32,858 nucleotides of DNA from Mastigamoeba balamuthi (Eukaryota > Evosea > Mastigamoebida > Mastigamoebidae): NCBI GenBank assembly GCA_902651635.1, contig CACRSC010000084.1, positions 1,101,283-1,134,140 of the forward strand, written 5' to 3'. How positions within the stretch are numbered: the stretch's first letter is position 1; every line of letters starts with the position of its first letter. A program made the translations under genes and the position numbers. Below are positions 1 through 9,808 of the stretch, piece after piece. Under the pieces are notes generated by a model, which was not told where the DNA came from, made no database searches, and worked only from the letters and a program-made list of their open reading frames with translations.

Positions 1-282
1 GGTCAGCGAACTTGTTGAGCTCGAGGTCGGGGTTGGCGTCGACCTTGGCGGCGTTGGCGCGGAAGGCGGCGAAGCGGGCGTCGTCCTCGGCCTGGGAGGG
101 GTAGGCCTTGCCGTACCTCACCTTCCAACGGGCCTGTGCGTTGTGCATGTGCACAACAGCGAGGTTGCGGTGAGCAGGTGGTTCAGGGAGATGGTATACA
201 AAGGTCAACGCACCCACTGGCAGCGAGTGTCGCAGGAGAGTGCTGCGGCAGCCAGAAGAAGCACGAGGGCAGCAGTGCGCAT
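1..282 (-). CDS. Papain-family cysteine protease, 5' part only (runs off the left edge)
   Basis: This is the N-terminal part of a second copy of the protease at 2942-4368. The start codon is at 282 on the minus strand. Exon 1 (214-282) encodes a 23-residue secretory signal region beginning MRTAALVLLLAAAALSC. An 80-nt intron (134-213, GTGCGT...ACAG) follows. Exon 2 runs from 133 past the window edge and encodes the start of the inhibitory propeptide (RWKVRYGKAYPSQAEDDARF), including the NKFADLT motif. Over 1-282 it matches 4087-4368 at every base I compared except one (g279 versus t4365, giving Arg instead of Ser at codon 2), and the intron is also identical. The catalytic domain lies outside the window, so activity of this copy cannot be judged. 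Confidence 0.8.
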
Positions 283-2941
283 TGATGGAGGGGCTGGGGT
301 TTTGTGGGGGTAGTGTTTGCCCTTTGAGCTGGGAATAAAGTAACAGCAGCCCGGAGTCCTTGAGGGGGTCGTTCACACCGGATTGAGAGATGCACGGGAG
401 CGCGTGACGTGCGGCTGATGCACGCCGACCCCAGAAGTTGATCATCGTACGGAAATGGTCACTGAGACCCCGAGTGTTCCCGTCCTCTGAGCGCAGGGGC
501 CTCATTGAGATACAAGCCGGTAGTTTGTCGTGCTTGGCGCTCCTACCTGCGGGCAGCCATATCGCAGGCCTCCCGAGGCTTCTGCGCTGCGGGTAGCGAG
601 CCTGCAGCGTCATAATGAGGGTGCAAAGGTTGGTGGAACAGTGTTGACCGTCAATTTTACCGAGAGCGGTGACTCAGTGTTCCCCACACCGTGCAATCAT
701 CCCCGTTCTGTTCCGACAGTCACCACGGGGAAAGAGGGGGCCATTCTGCACAAAAATGAGGATCGACGGGTAAAAGAACCTCTCTTGGCGCACGGAACGC
801 AGCCGTGAGCTGTCTGACGGTCACTTTCATCCTCATGTGAACTTCTGCATCAAACAAGTCGGCATGTTTCACTTCTCCTGTGAAGCACGGCCCTTCCAGA
901 TTCATTGCACTCCTACTCCACGCAGTCTCATTTTGTGGCTCACGACCGCCTTGGTGCATGCGATGATGATCATCGCAGTGCTCCAGGTTTGACATATCCG
1001 ATGGGAACGACGAGGACGACGTGAGGACACAGGTCATTACGGGGACGCAGAGCATTGATGGGACACAATGGGTGTTATACGTTCAGAAGGTTGCAGCAAC
1101 AACATGTCTGGGTGCATCATGCGCACTGTCCCTCACATAGGTCTGGGAATACAGCAGGAACGAGTACTCATTTATTCAACAGCCCAGCTTGGCGTGGCTT
1201 CGAGGTTCATGGTGTGTGCTTGGGAAAGGAGAGGTGGAACCCAATTGGGAGGGGGGCAGACCCGTGTAAGGCAACTAAAATCCGGATTGTCCCAGGCGTC
1301 CTTGTGCGCAGCATACATCTCAGCCTCTCTCCTCGGAGACATATTTTTGTTGCTCTTGTTCGTTGCCCTCCCAAAAAGATGCAATTTGACTGTCCACACA
1401 ACGGGAGAAAACGAACGAGGTCCTTGATTCAAAGTGAGTGATGGGCATATCAGCTCAATATATACGGGCTCTTAAACAGGTGAATCGCATTCGGCACAAC
1501 GTAATCTCACGGCGCAGCATCAGGATGAAGCAACATCCAGTTTTCTGCATAGTAACGTGAGGATTATTTCTGGAGGACAACATCGTGTCTGTATTGCACA
1601 ATTAACGTTGCTCACAAAAGAGGTGGTGGGGTGGGGAACGCTAGGCAATTCCAGCAGACAGGGCGTACAGTTCCTACTATGGGGAAAGTAGGAGCCATTC
1701 AAGGTGGGTTTGCGGTCAAAGCCATCTGCTGTTGTTTTGACATTTTTTATGTGCTGGCGCCAGAGATCGGCCACCTGGCAAGACTCGAGCAGTTTCTGCT
1801 CTGTCCATGTGAGGGAGGCGGGTCGGGAGTGTGCCAGACAAGCCCCGGGTCAAGACTCGAACATCGGCTGGTGCTCTGCGGGCATTGGCTGTGAACAGAG
1901 TGTACTGTGCCTCTTCGTATTGCTAGCACCTCGCGTCCTTCGCTGCTGCGCTGGTTCGGCCCCTGGATCGGATCGCGTGCCCCATGCATCGAGGCGGAGG
2001 CGAGATCGTCAACAAGTGGACCGTCGTCTACACTCTCATTTCACCGTCCTCGGTCATGAAGCCCAGTCTTCACGCGACCGCGACCGCCATTCCTCCAGCC
2101 TGCACACACTCGGTCACAGCACCGCACACACAGGGGTCGTCAGTCGGGCAGCGCAGGTCTCCTACGTGCCTTGGAGCACAGCGTGGAGCGTCTGCTCGTG
2201 CGAGGGCCACGAGTGCGCAGACGTCGTACTGGTCCCCGGGCAGACAGACAGAAGGACCTCGAGGGGCCGCGGGCAGCTCCCGAGCCTCGAAGGGAGCAGG
2301 GAATGGATGGGAGTGCCTGGGCCGAGCATTATTATCAAATAATGGATTACTCCCGCAGGCCTATCAACCGGGCGGATGATCATGCCACGAAGAGTCTGCA
2401 TGGATATGGATATCTCCACGCCTTCTTCAGATATGAAATATCGGGCGTGTTCCTAATCGTGAGTGATCGTACGGGCGAGCTGCCTGGCAGTCACAAGGTC
2501 CCACGACGGCTAATCTCCCGAAAGGGGGGGTCGAAGGGTTCGCATGACATGGCCTCTCAAGGTCCTGTTCCTCCAAGGCGGCACCATCTGTCTTTGCCTC
2601 AGTGGTCGTATGAAAGAGGGTTTTGTAAGCCAGACCCGGCATCTTGGAACAGAGGGAGAACACGGGAAGAGGCGAGCACACGCGGGCAACAGAGGAATAT
2701 TGGGTGGAGCACAGCATCACCCACAAATCCCCGCTTCTCGTCTGGATCGTGGCTTAATTACACCGCATACCAACTCCTGATTTCTCACAGGAACTCTTGC
2801 GTCAGGTTGCCATTCTCTTTGGTGCAAGGACACGCCAGTACGCTTTATATTTCCAGTGTCTTTGCAGTGGGTTGCCGTCCTTATCGACGACCTGTCATTG
2901 AGCCCCAGTGCAACTTCCCGTTGCAAGGGCTCCAAGCCTGC
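283..2941. other. Intergenic region between the two protease copies
   Basis: I find no convincing gene here on either strand; open frames are short, lack codon bias and match no family I recognise. From about 300 to about 975 the sequence is a diverged copy of 4386-5070, the 5' flank of the other protease copy. Matching blocks include 429-448 with 4520-4539 and the segment near 665-730 with that near 4755-4830. From about 975 to 2941 I see unique, moderately GC-rich sequence that should hold the 3' flank of the complete protease gene. Confidence 0.6.
429..448. promoter_or_regulatory. Conserved block upstream of protease copy 1
   Basis: The 20-bp string ccccagaagttgatcatcgt recurs exactly at 4520-4539. 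It lies 147 bp upstream of this copy's start codon and 152 bp upstream of the other's, within otherwise diverged flanks. The following ggaaatggtca is also shared. Conservation at matched distance suggests a promoter element or transcription start region. The factor is unknown. Confidence 0.35.
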
Positions 2942-4368
2942 CTACTTGTCACTGTCTTCCCACCTGCAGTAGCCGCTGCCCGTGCAGTACTTACCCGCGG
3001 CGCAGTGACCGCACTCGACGTAGTTGTCGCACTCGTCCAGCACGCGTCCGCACCTGTTCCTGCACGTGCGCTCCTCGTCGCACGTCTGGGCCCTGCACAT
3101 GCCTGCCTCGCAACGCTTGCCGCCCCTGCACGACCCGCAGCTGACGTACTCCTCCGTGCACGAGTCCCAGACTGTCCCGCACTGGCGCGCCCCGCAGAGC
3201 TTCGCCTTGTCGGTTTTGCAGCTCGCGTCGCCCACGGTGACTGCGAGGGCAGCGCGGTCGAACATGAGGCACGTGCTCTTGAAGCGCTCGATGCGGAAGT
3301 AGCCCCTGCCGTTCCTCGTGTTGTGCGAGCCGTCGGGGGCGCAGCCCCAGTCGTCGCCCCAGCTGTTCTTCACCACCCAGAAGCTCGTGTCCGTGTCATC
3401 GACGCCCCAGCCGACGATGACGACAGCGTGGTCGGTACCGCGCTGGCTGCACTCGCCGTCGTCCCTGGCGATGGCCCCGGGGCGCAGGAGGTGGATGATG
3501 GAGGCGTTGAAGAAGACGACAACGGCGCCGTGGTCGAGGACAGCCTGCTCGATGGCCCCTCCGACGCTCTCGTCGGCGTTGATGTAGTCGTACCCCGTCA
3601 CCATCGCCGCGTCCTCGGACGACTTCTGCTTGTCGAGACAGCGGCCGCTGCCGCAGTGGCCCCCGGGCAAGGACGAGTCCTGGCTGTCGTAGTGGTACAC
3701 CGACTCGGGCAGGAACCCGATGCCGCGCTTGGTGGCGTCCTTGAGGTACCACAGGTTGGACGACACGCTACCGCCGTCACAGGCGCTGCTGCCCGTGTCG
3801 CAGTCGACGATCTGCTGTGGGGCGAGCGGGACGTAGCGCCCCAGGGTCTTGTTGACGGCGATCTCGACGAGATGGGCCGTGGCGAAGGCGTAGCAGCAGC
3901 TGCAGTGCATCTGGTCGCGGATGGGTGTCATCGCCCAGGGCGAGATGTAGCCCCTCGGCGTCGCGCGGCGCGCTGCAGGGCGCAGAGACGCAGCAGCAGC
4001 GGCAGCAGAAGCACGGGCCTGGCCGAAGATGTCGTGCTCGGTGACGCGGAGCGGGGGCAGAGAGCGGAGGAACTCGGCGAGGGTGAGGTCAGCGAACTTG
4101 TTGAGCTCGAGGTCGGGGTTGGCGTCGACCTTGGCGGCGTTGGCGCGGAAGGCGGCGAAGCGGGCGTCGTCCTCGGCCTGGGAGGGGTAGGCCTTGCCGT
4201 ACCTCACCTTCCAACGGGCCTGTGCGTTGTGCATGTGCACAACAGCGAGGTTGCGGTGAGCAGGTGGTTCAGGGAGATGGTATACAAAGGTCAACGCACC
4301 CACTGGCAGCGAGTGTCGCAGGAGAGTGCTGCGGCAGCCAGAAGAAGCACGAGGGCAGCAGTGCTCAT
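2942..4368 (-). CDS. Secreted papain-family (C1A) cysteine protease with Cys-rich C-terminal extension
   Basis: Two exons, 4300-4368 and 2942-4219, joined over an 80-nt phase-0 intron (4220-4299), give 448 aa. Exon 1 is a signal peptide (MSTAALVLLLAAAALSC). Residues about 25-75 form an I29 inhibitor propeptide ending in NKFADLTLAEF. An Ala/Arg-rich linker precedes the mature enzyme at about 114. The catalytic site reads DQMHCSCCYAF: oxyanion-hole Gln about 126 and nucleophile Cys about 132, with Tyr in place of the usual Trp after it. Catalytic His about 287 is in TDHAVVIVGWG and Asn about 308 in VVKNSWG. Residues about 356-448 add two Cys-rich modules (pattern CGxxxC...CGxCxxGxxC) absent from ordinary cathepsins. 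I infer lysosomal or secreted proteolysis; the extension may bind a surface or polysaccharide. The open frame continues upstream into the intron to 4486, but the signal peptide supports the spliced start at 4368. Confidence 0.9.
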
Positions 4369-4519
4369 TGATGGAGGGGCTGGGGCTTTCGGGTGAGGGT
4401 GTGTGTGGGCCTGTGAGCTTGCGATTAAGTGAATGTAAAGCTCGGCGTTCCTCACGGGGTCGTTCACACCGGATCGGGAGATACACGGGAGCGAGTGACG
4501 TGCAGCTGATGCGCGTCGG

Positions 4520-4539
4520 CCCCAGAAGTTGATCATCGT
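4520..4539. promoter_or_regulatory. Conserved block upstream of protease copy 2
   Basis: Exact partner of 429-448, located 152 bp upstream of the start at 4368. See that entry for the reasoning. Confidence 0.35.
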
Positions 4540-5074
4540 CCGGAAATGGTCATCGATCCTCCGAGCACGCCCCGACTGCCCGGGCCTGAGAGGAAGAGAC
4601 TCGCGGGAGATGCAAGCCAATTGTTGTGCTGGACGCTCGTGCCGCGCCTGCGAGCTGCCAAGTCGCAGGTCTCCAGAGGCTACTGTGTCGCGGGGATAGA
4701 GAGCCTGCAGCGTCATGCGAGGAGGGTGCCGAAGGCGGTGGGGCAGTTGAGCCTCTTTTTCCGAGAACGGTGACTCAGTCGTCCCCACACCGCACGTATC
4801 CCCGTTCCCTGTACTCCGCCAGTCGCCATGGGAGGAAGATGGGCCTCGCTGCACTGAACATGGGCGCAAAGAACCCTCCTGGCGCACGGCATGGCACACA
4901 AGCAGGTCTGCAGTGCGGGCGTCCATACTTCAATTTCAACATATAGAAATTCAGTGGTGTGCCACTGCCCCGGTGAAACACGGCCCACCCCCCGTGCTGT
5001 ATCGCACCACTTATGGCCAGTCTCATTGGTTGTGCACATCAAGCATCATTAGTCCTGTGCGCCGAGGTGATGAT

Positions 5075-5110
5075 GCTCAGCTCAGCTCAGCTCAGCTCAG
5101 CTCAGCTCAG
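5075..5110. repeat. GCTCA pentanucleotide microsatellite
   Basis: Seven perfect tandem copies of GCTCA plus a final G, followed by an imperfect cagctcag. It lies outside any coding region. Confidence 0.95.
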
Positions 5111-5404
5111 CAGCTCAGCGGTCGGCAATCATCTGTCGGCCTCGGGAGTTGGTCTGTGTGTGTCTCTCTCCCACCCGCATGTTTGAATCACGGGCTGCCA
5201 CGGCAGCAGTGCCGCGCAGCCATTAGAAGCCAGCTGAGCTGCGCGCTTGGTGCGTTGCAAACCCCGATATTTGCGGCGGAAGCAAATCGGGAAGGGAAAG
5301 ATAGTATCAACGCAAGGAGCAGCATCACACGTCATTCTGTTTTTATGCGCCACTCTGTGTGCGTGCACTCGATAGTCCGGCGCCCAGCCCTCCTCGGCCC
5401 CTCG

Positions 5405-6471
5405 TCACTGGCGCGTCTTCTTGAGGAACGAGAGCGACCCGGCGGCGATGGCCAGGACCACGGTCAGCCACTTGACCTTGAGCCCCGTCATCTCCCCGAA
5501 GACCTTGTTGACGAGCTCCACTGTTCGTTCGCCGGGGGGGGGAGGAAGGGGATTGCACGTGTTCAGTGACCGCGCGATGACGTCGCCCAGGAATTTGACT
5601 CAACGCAGGCAAATGCAATCGGCGAGGGAAAAGGCACCGACGGAATCCAGCAGGGGGAGGAGAGGGGGGGCGGGGAAATCACTTGTGCTCGCAGCACACG
5701 CACACGCACACGCGCGCACGAGGGGCGTGGCACGACGCGCCTGACTTACCACACTCTGACATGTACTTGTAGCCAGCGGTGGTGCGGCGGGCCTCGGGGC
5801 GGAGGGCTGCCAGGACGTTGAGCACCGTGTAGAGCGAGAGCACCTTGCTGAGCAGGTCGATCTTGTCCTCGCTCACCCGGATCACGCCCAGCTTGCACAG
5901 CAGCACACCCCACTGCGCGGTGCCCCCGTCAGAGCACAGAACACTGCTCCCCCCCTGTCCCCGTGGTGCCCACGAACCTCGCAGAGGTCTGCGCCCCAGT
6001 CGGAGATGATCGACGTGGTCCACAAGAGGCTCCGCGGCTTCTTGCGGTCGCTGACGATGTCGTCGGTCGAGTCGATCACGCTGGGGGGTGGTGGGGTGAC
6101 AGGGGAGGGGGGGGGTCAGTCACCACACAACCACCACCACCACCACCACCACCACCACCGGCAGCACAGGCGGGGGGGTGACCCTGTGGCGATCTGGAAG
6201 ATATTTCGCTGGGTGCGCACTTGAACAGGCGGCAGCCCAGGCGGAAGAGGTTCACAGAGGCCTCGGTGCGCTTCAGGTCGCGGAGCAGGGGCGCGGGGAG
6301 CCTGCTGCCGGCCAGCATCGCGAGGCGCGTGGCGTTGAGGATCACCTGCGCAGCCGTGGGCGTTCACAGTGAGCCGAGGGCACAGAGGGACGGAAGGAGC
6401 GGGGGCCTCCGCGCCTTGAGGGCGGCGTCGTGGGTCGAGGTGAAGAGGGAGAGTTGCTTGAGGTTCTCCAT
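5405..6471 (-). CDS. PEX11-like peroxisomal membrane protein
   Basis: Five exons on the minus strand: 6415-6471, 6221-6345, 5978-6080, 5750-5912 and 5405-5520, giving 187 aa with all phases closing. PEX11 proteins coat and elongate peroxisome membranes before division. Family resemblance is seen in the order and spacing of features: an N-terminal MENLKQLSLF region, an amphipathic segment ending LFRLGCRLF near residue 55, a segment WGVLLCKLGVI near 96, a helical stretch LLSKVLSLYTVLNVLAALR near 118, and a C-terminal hydrophobic helix (WLTVVLAIAAGSLSFL) with a short basic tail. It is shorter than animal or fungal PEX11 (about 230-250 aa). Intron 1 (6346-6414) needs a GC donor (AAG|GCGCGG). Intron 2 (6081-6220) contains a CCA microsatellite. 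It is divergent from the receptor gene. Assignment rests on pattern, not a search; another small membrane protein is possible. Confidence 0.55.
6131..6159. repeat. CCA trinucleotide microsatellite in PEX11-like intron 2
   Basis: About ten tandem CCA units on the plus strand (TGG on the coding strand). Translation in various frames gives spurious poly-His, poly-Pro, poly-Trp or poly-Gly runs. The copy in the second block is at 9468-9496. Confidence 0.95.
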
Positions 6472-7471
6472 GGCCGGGCGGGGCTGGTGCGATCGAGGCA
6501 AAAGCACAGGCGATGCTGTCAGAGCTCCCGAACCAGGAAAAGAGGAAAAAATATCTGGTACCAGATTGATCGCCGAATCTCTCCTCTGCCCTCAAATCGA
6601 ATCTGCTCACCGCCAACACCAAACGCGTTTCCGATACTGGTTCCACACACACGAAGTCACTCAACTTGAACATGAGAACGACCAAAAAGAGGACGATTAT
6701 TCACTCAAGAAGTGCAGATGGCAGTGTCTGCTTGTCTGTCCCCCCAACTCGGCGTTAGTATCCAAGGGAGGTCTGAGGACTACAGAGCAGCTGTCATCAA
6801 GGAACACTCATCCGCAAGGAAAAAATGCTGTATTGACATTCCAATGCTAACCAGAGCCAACTGCATTGTTCATTCCATTGCAGTAGGGGGTATAAGACCT
6901 GGAAAACAGTTGACATTTTTTGTGGCCGGGGCTCACTTCTATTGTGTATCAGCTGGTGTCATTCAGTTCCGACAAGACGAACAGGCTGCCGACGTCTTCA
7001 GGCAGTGCTGGCTGCCAGGCACAGTGCGCATGGTCACCCTGGCCTCACTCGGGCTGGGTATGTTGTACTTGGCTGCTGTGCCACCAGAGAACCAAACACT
7101 CAAGGACTTCAAGGTCAGGGCGGAGATGGAGCTACCCATGTCACAGTTCTCAGATGCAGTGAAGGTCACCTGCAACCAGCTGGTGCTACATCTCATAGAG
7201 CTGCTTGTTGTGCCTGAGAGCAAGGACTCAGAGACTAACACCCAAGAACACAGATCTTGCTCTGCCCACCTATGCCCATGAGGAGGGTGGCTGTGGCCCC
7301 GAGTCCACCGAGACTTTCGCCAAACAGTTCACGAAATGACACCATCCTCTGTCGTAAGATTCCTCAGAGGCTTTTCCCGTAAAAAGATGAGGTGTCGGGT
7401 CTTTTTCCGAGACACACGCTTCGGAATTGCCAGAATGCCAACTCTCCGACAGTTTTGAGTGCACATCAAAA
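6472..7471. other. Divergent intergenic region (PEX11-like / receptor), copy A
   Basis: About 1 kb between the divergent start codons at 6471 (minus) and 7472 (plus). It must hold both promoters and contains one open frame of uncertain status (6712-7281, plus). I see no TATA box I would defend. Confidence 0.5.
6712..7281 (+). CDS. Hypothetical protein in the divergent intergenic region (copy A)
   Basis: An uninterrupted 189-codon frame. The N-terminal half reads like noncoding sequence. The C-terminal half (from about 6960) has plausible composition and moderate third-position G/C, for example FRQDEQAADVFRQCW and LASLGLGMLYLAAVPPENQ, then a helical stretch to the stop. The true gene may be a shorter exon after the cattgcag acceptor-like site near 6885. 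I do not recognise the family. An identical copy lies at 10049-10618. It could instead be chance or a gene remnant inside the receptor promoter. Confidence 0.3.
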   Translation: MQMAVSACLSPQLGVSIQGRSEDYRAAVIKEHSSARKKCCIDIPMLTRANCIVHSIAVGGIRPGKQLTFFVAGAHFYCVSAGVIQFRQDEQAADVFRQCWLPGTVRMVTLASLGLGMLYLAAVPPENQTLKDFKVRAEMELPMSQFSDAVKVTCNQLVLHLIELLVVPESKDSETNTQEHRSCSAHLCP

Positions 7472-8938
7472 ATGCTCGGTGGACACTGTGTATCGCATAC
7501 TCTCTGGGTGGCAGTCATTGCGCTGACCACGATGGCCGTAATGGCGCCGGGCAACCTGGAAAGCGGTCTTCTCGTGCACTGGTCATTCGACGGTCCCAAC
7601 ATCTCTGCGCGGCTGCTCGACTCGTCGGGCAACGGCCTGTCACCGACGCTCGCGGGGACCAACAGCCAGAACGTCTCGTGGGTCCCCGGGGTCGTGGGCT
7701 CACACGCCATCCAGTTCATGCCGGCGTGGTACAAGAGCTCCTTCCAGGACCGCCAGGGCGCCACGTGCCCGTACCTCGTCTCTCCGGGCCTCAGGAGCTG
7801 GGGCGTCAGGGGCCGGGCGGCCTTCTCGGCGGCGTTCTGGATCAAGCCGGTCCTGCCCGTCTCCTTCGACTCGAGCGTGCAGAACGCCTGGGTAGGCGCC
7901 CTGAGCACCATCACCAACAACGAGTACGGGTGGGACGCGACCGCGTGGTCACTGCAGACGACGCAGACCATGCAGGTGGGCACGTACAGGACCATGTACG
8001 CCTACCCGACCTTCCGGGCCCTCGCAGGCGAGTGGATGCACGTTGCCACGACCTACGGCGGGGTCTCTGGCAATGCATGGTTCACCGTGTACCTCAACGG
8101 CGGGTTTGCCGGGGTATTTTTGGCCCGGGTCGATCCGGGCAAAGACCCCAGGCTCGTCGTGGGCATGCGCGTCCGGGCTGAACTGTGCTTCAAGGGCCTC
8201 GTCGACGACGTGCGGCTCTACAACAGGGAGCTCTCCGCCGATGAGGCCTACGACCTGTGGCGCTCGGCCTGCTCCGGTTCCGGTAAGAGTAACAAATCGA
8301 TCAGTGCCGCAGTCCCTATGGGGGGGTCATTCACAGTGCTTTTCAATCAAATCCTTTAATGGCACGGGGAGGAACACTTACAGCCACACGACGCAGGTCA
8401 CTACATGCCGGGCGGCGTGCGAATGACGTCGTGCGATGACTTCAGGTGCCCAGCAGGCACTGTTGACGACGACTCGGACTCGTCCACCCCGTGTGCCGAG
8501 TGCTCTGCGGGCCAGTACTCTGATGTCGGCTCCTCGGGCACCTGCACGCCCTGCCAGCAGGGCTTCACAGACGACGACGGCGACCCTGCCACCCCCTGCG
8601 TCCCCTGCGGCCCCGGCCACTTCATGGCCTCGCCAACTGGCAACCACGAGCCATGCAGCTCGTTCGCCTGCGGTGCCGGCTGGTCAGACCACGACAGCAA
8701 CGTCTCGACTCCCTGCGTTCAGTGCGGCGCCGGCACGCATGCCCCTGCGGGTTCTTCGGGGCCCTGTGTGTCTCTGGCGTGCCCGGCGGGTACAGTGGAC
8801 GACGACTCGGACTCCGCGACGGCGTGCTCGGAGGTGTGCTCTCTGGTGAGAACAGCAGAGCAGTGCAACGCGTCGTCGCAGGGGTGTGTGTGGTGCAACA
8901 CCGCCTGCGCCCCCCTCTCGCCCCGCTGCAACCCCGCC
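7472..8938 (+). pseudogene. Receptor kinase gene, 5' fragment truncated at the N (copy A)
   Basis: Sequence copy of the first part of the receptor gene at 10809: exon 1 7472-8282, intron 8283-8396, exon 2 from 8397, broken at 8938 after the first PSI-like module. It encodes the signal peptide, LamG-like domain 1 and four Cys-rich repeats but no membrane segment or kinase. Beyond N8939 the sequence jumps back into the PEX11-like intron, so no product follows. The near-zero divergence and the N favour an assembly duplication over a true pseudogene. Confidence 0.8.
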
Positions 8939-8939
8939 N
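8939..8939. other. Single N at the repeat junction
   Basis: An undetermined base sits exactly where copy A ends (8938) and copy B begins (8940). This marks a contig join or a low-quality consensus position. Confidence 0.95.
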
Positions 8940-9086
8940 ACGCAGGCAAATGCAATCGGCGAGGGAAAAGGCACCGACGGAATCCAGCAGGGGGAGGAGA
9001 GGGGGGGCGGGGAAATCACTTGTGCTCGCAGCACACGCACACGCACACGCGCGCACGAGGGGCGTGGCACGACGCGCCTGACTTAC

Positions 9087-9808
9087 CACACTCTGACATG
9101 TACTTGTAGCCAGCGGTGGTGCGGCGGGCCTCGGGGCGGAGGGCTGCCAGGACGTTGAGCACCGTGTAGAGCGAGAGCACCTTGCTGAGCAGGTCGATCT
9201 TGTCCTCGCTCACCCGGATCACGCCCAGCTTGCACAGCAGCACACCCCACTGCGCGGTGCCCCCGTCAGAGCACAGAACACTGCTCCCCCCCTGTCCCCG
9301 TGGTGCCCACGAACCTCGCAGAGGTCTGCGCCCCAGTCGGAGATGATCGACGTGGTCCACAAGAGGCTCCGCGGCTTCTTGCGGTCGCTGACGATGTCGT
9401 CGGTCGAGTCGATCACGCTGGGGGGTGGTGGGGTGACAGGGGAGGGGGGGGGTCAGTCACCACACAACCACCACCACCACCACCACCACCACCACCGGCA
9501 GCACAGGCGGGGGGGTGACCCTGTGGCGATCTGGAAGATATTTCGCTGGGTGCGCACTTGAACAGGCGGCAGCCCAGGCGGAAGAGGTTCACAGAGGCCT
9601 CGGTGCGCTTCAGGTCGCGGAGCAGGGGCGCGGGGAGCCTGCTGCCGGCCAGCATCGCGAGGCGCGTGGCGTTGAGGATCACCTGCGCAGCCGTGGGCGT
9701 TCACAGTGAGCCGAGGGCACAGAGGGACGGAAGGAGCGGGGGCCTCCGCGCCTTGAGGGCGGCGTCGTGGGTCGAGGTGAAGAGGGAGAGTTGCTTGAGG
9801 TTCTCCAT
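9087..9808 (-). pseudogene. PEX11-like gene lacking its last exon (copy B)
   Basis: Exons 1-4 of the PEX11-like gene repeated at 9752-9808, 9558-9682, 9315-9417 and 9087-9249. The block starts at 8940 inside intron 4, so the exon encoding the C-terminal membrane anchor and stop is absent. The coding sequence is identical to that in the intact gene. It is probably the same locus assembled twice. Confidence 0.75.

Larger units (their letters stand above)
4369..5404. other. Intergenic: protease 5' flank and PEX11-like 3' flank
   Basis: The first 700 bp are the diverged counterpart of about 283-975 and contain the conserved block 4520-4539. A GCTCA pentanucleotide repeat lies at 5075-5110. The remainder up to the PEX11-like stop (5405) shows no credible gene. 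Confidence 0.55.
5603..8938. repeat. 3.3-kb near-perfect direct repeat, copy A
   Basis: This 3,336-bp block recurs at 8940-12275 (offset 3337). The only mismatch I noticed is c6490 versus t9827. It begins inside the last intron of the PEX11-like gene and ends inside exon 2 of the receptor gene. Copy A has the intact PEX11 3' end and a broken receptor; copy B has the reverse. A lone N (8939) separates them. Confidence 0.95.

Noticed and set aside
1704-2342. 212-codon plus-strand frame between the protease copies
   Set aside because: No codon bias, no domain, and overlapping frames of similar length on both strands; likely chance.
2171-4396. 741-codon plus-strand open frame opposite the protease
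   Set aside because: It is antisense to a protease with complete catalytic motifs. The low-stop antisense frame comes from GC-rich codon bias, and its product has no recognisable domain.
6006-6224. Poly-His, poly-Pro, poly-Trp and poly-Gly peptides (repeated near 9343-9561)
   Set aside because: All are translations of one CCA microsatellite inside a PEX11-like intron.
7270-7995. 241-codon minus-strand frame (copy at 10607-11332)
   Set aside because: Antisense to receptor exon 1, which encodes the signal peptide and LamG-like domain. No independent support.
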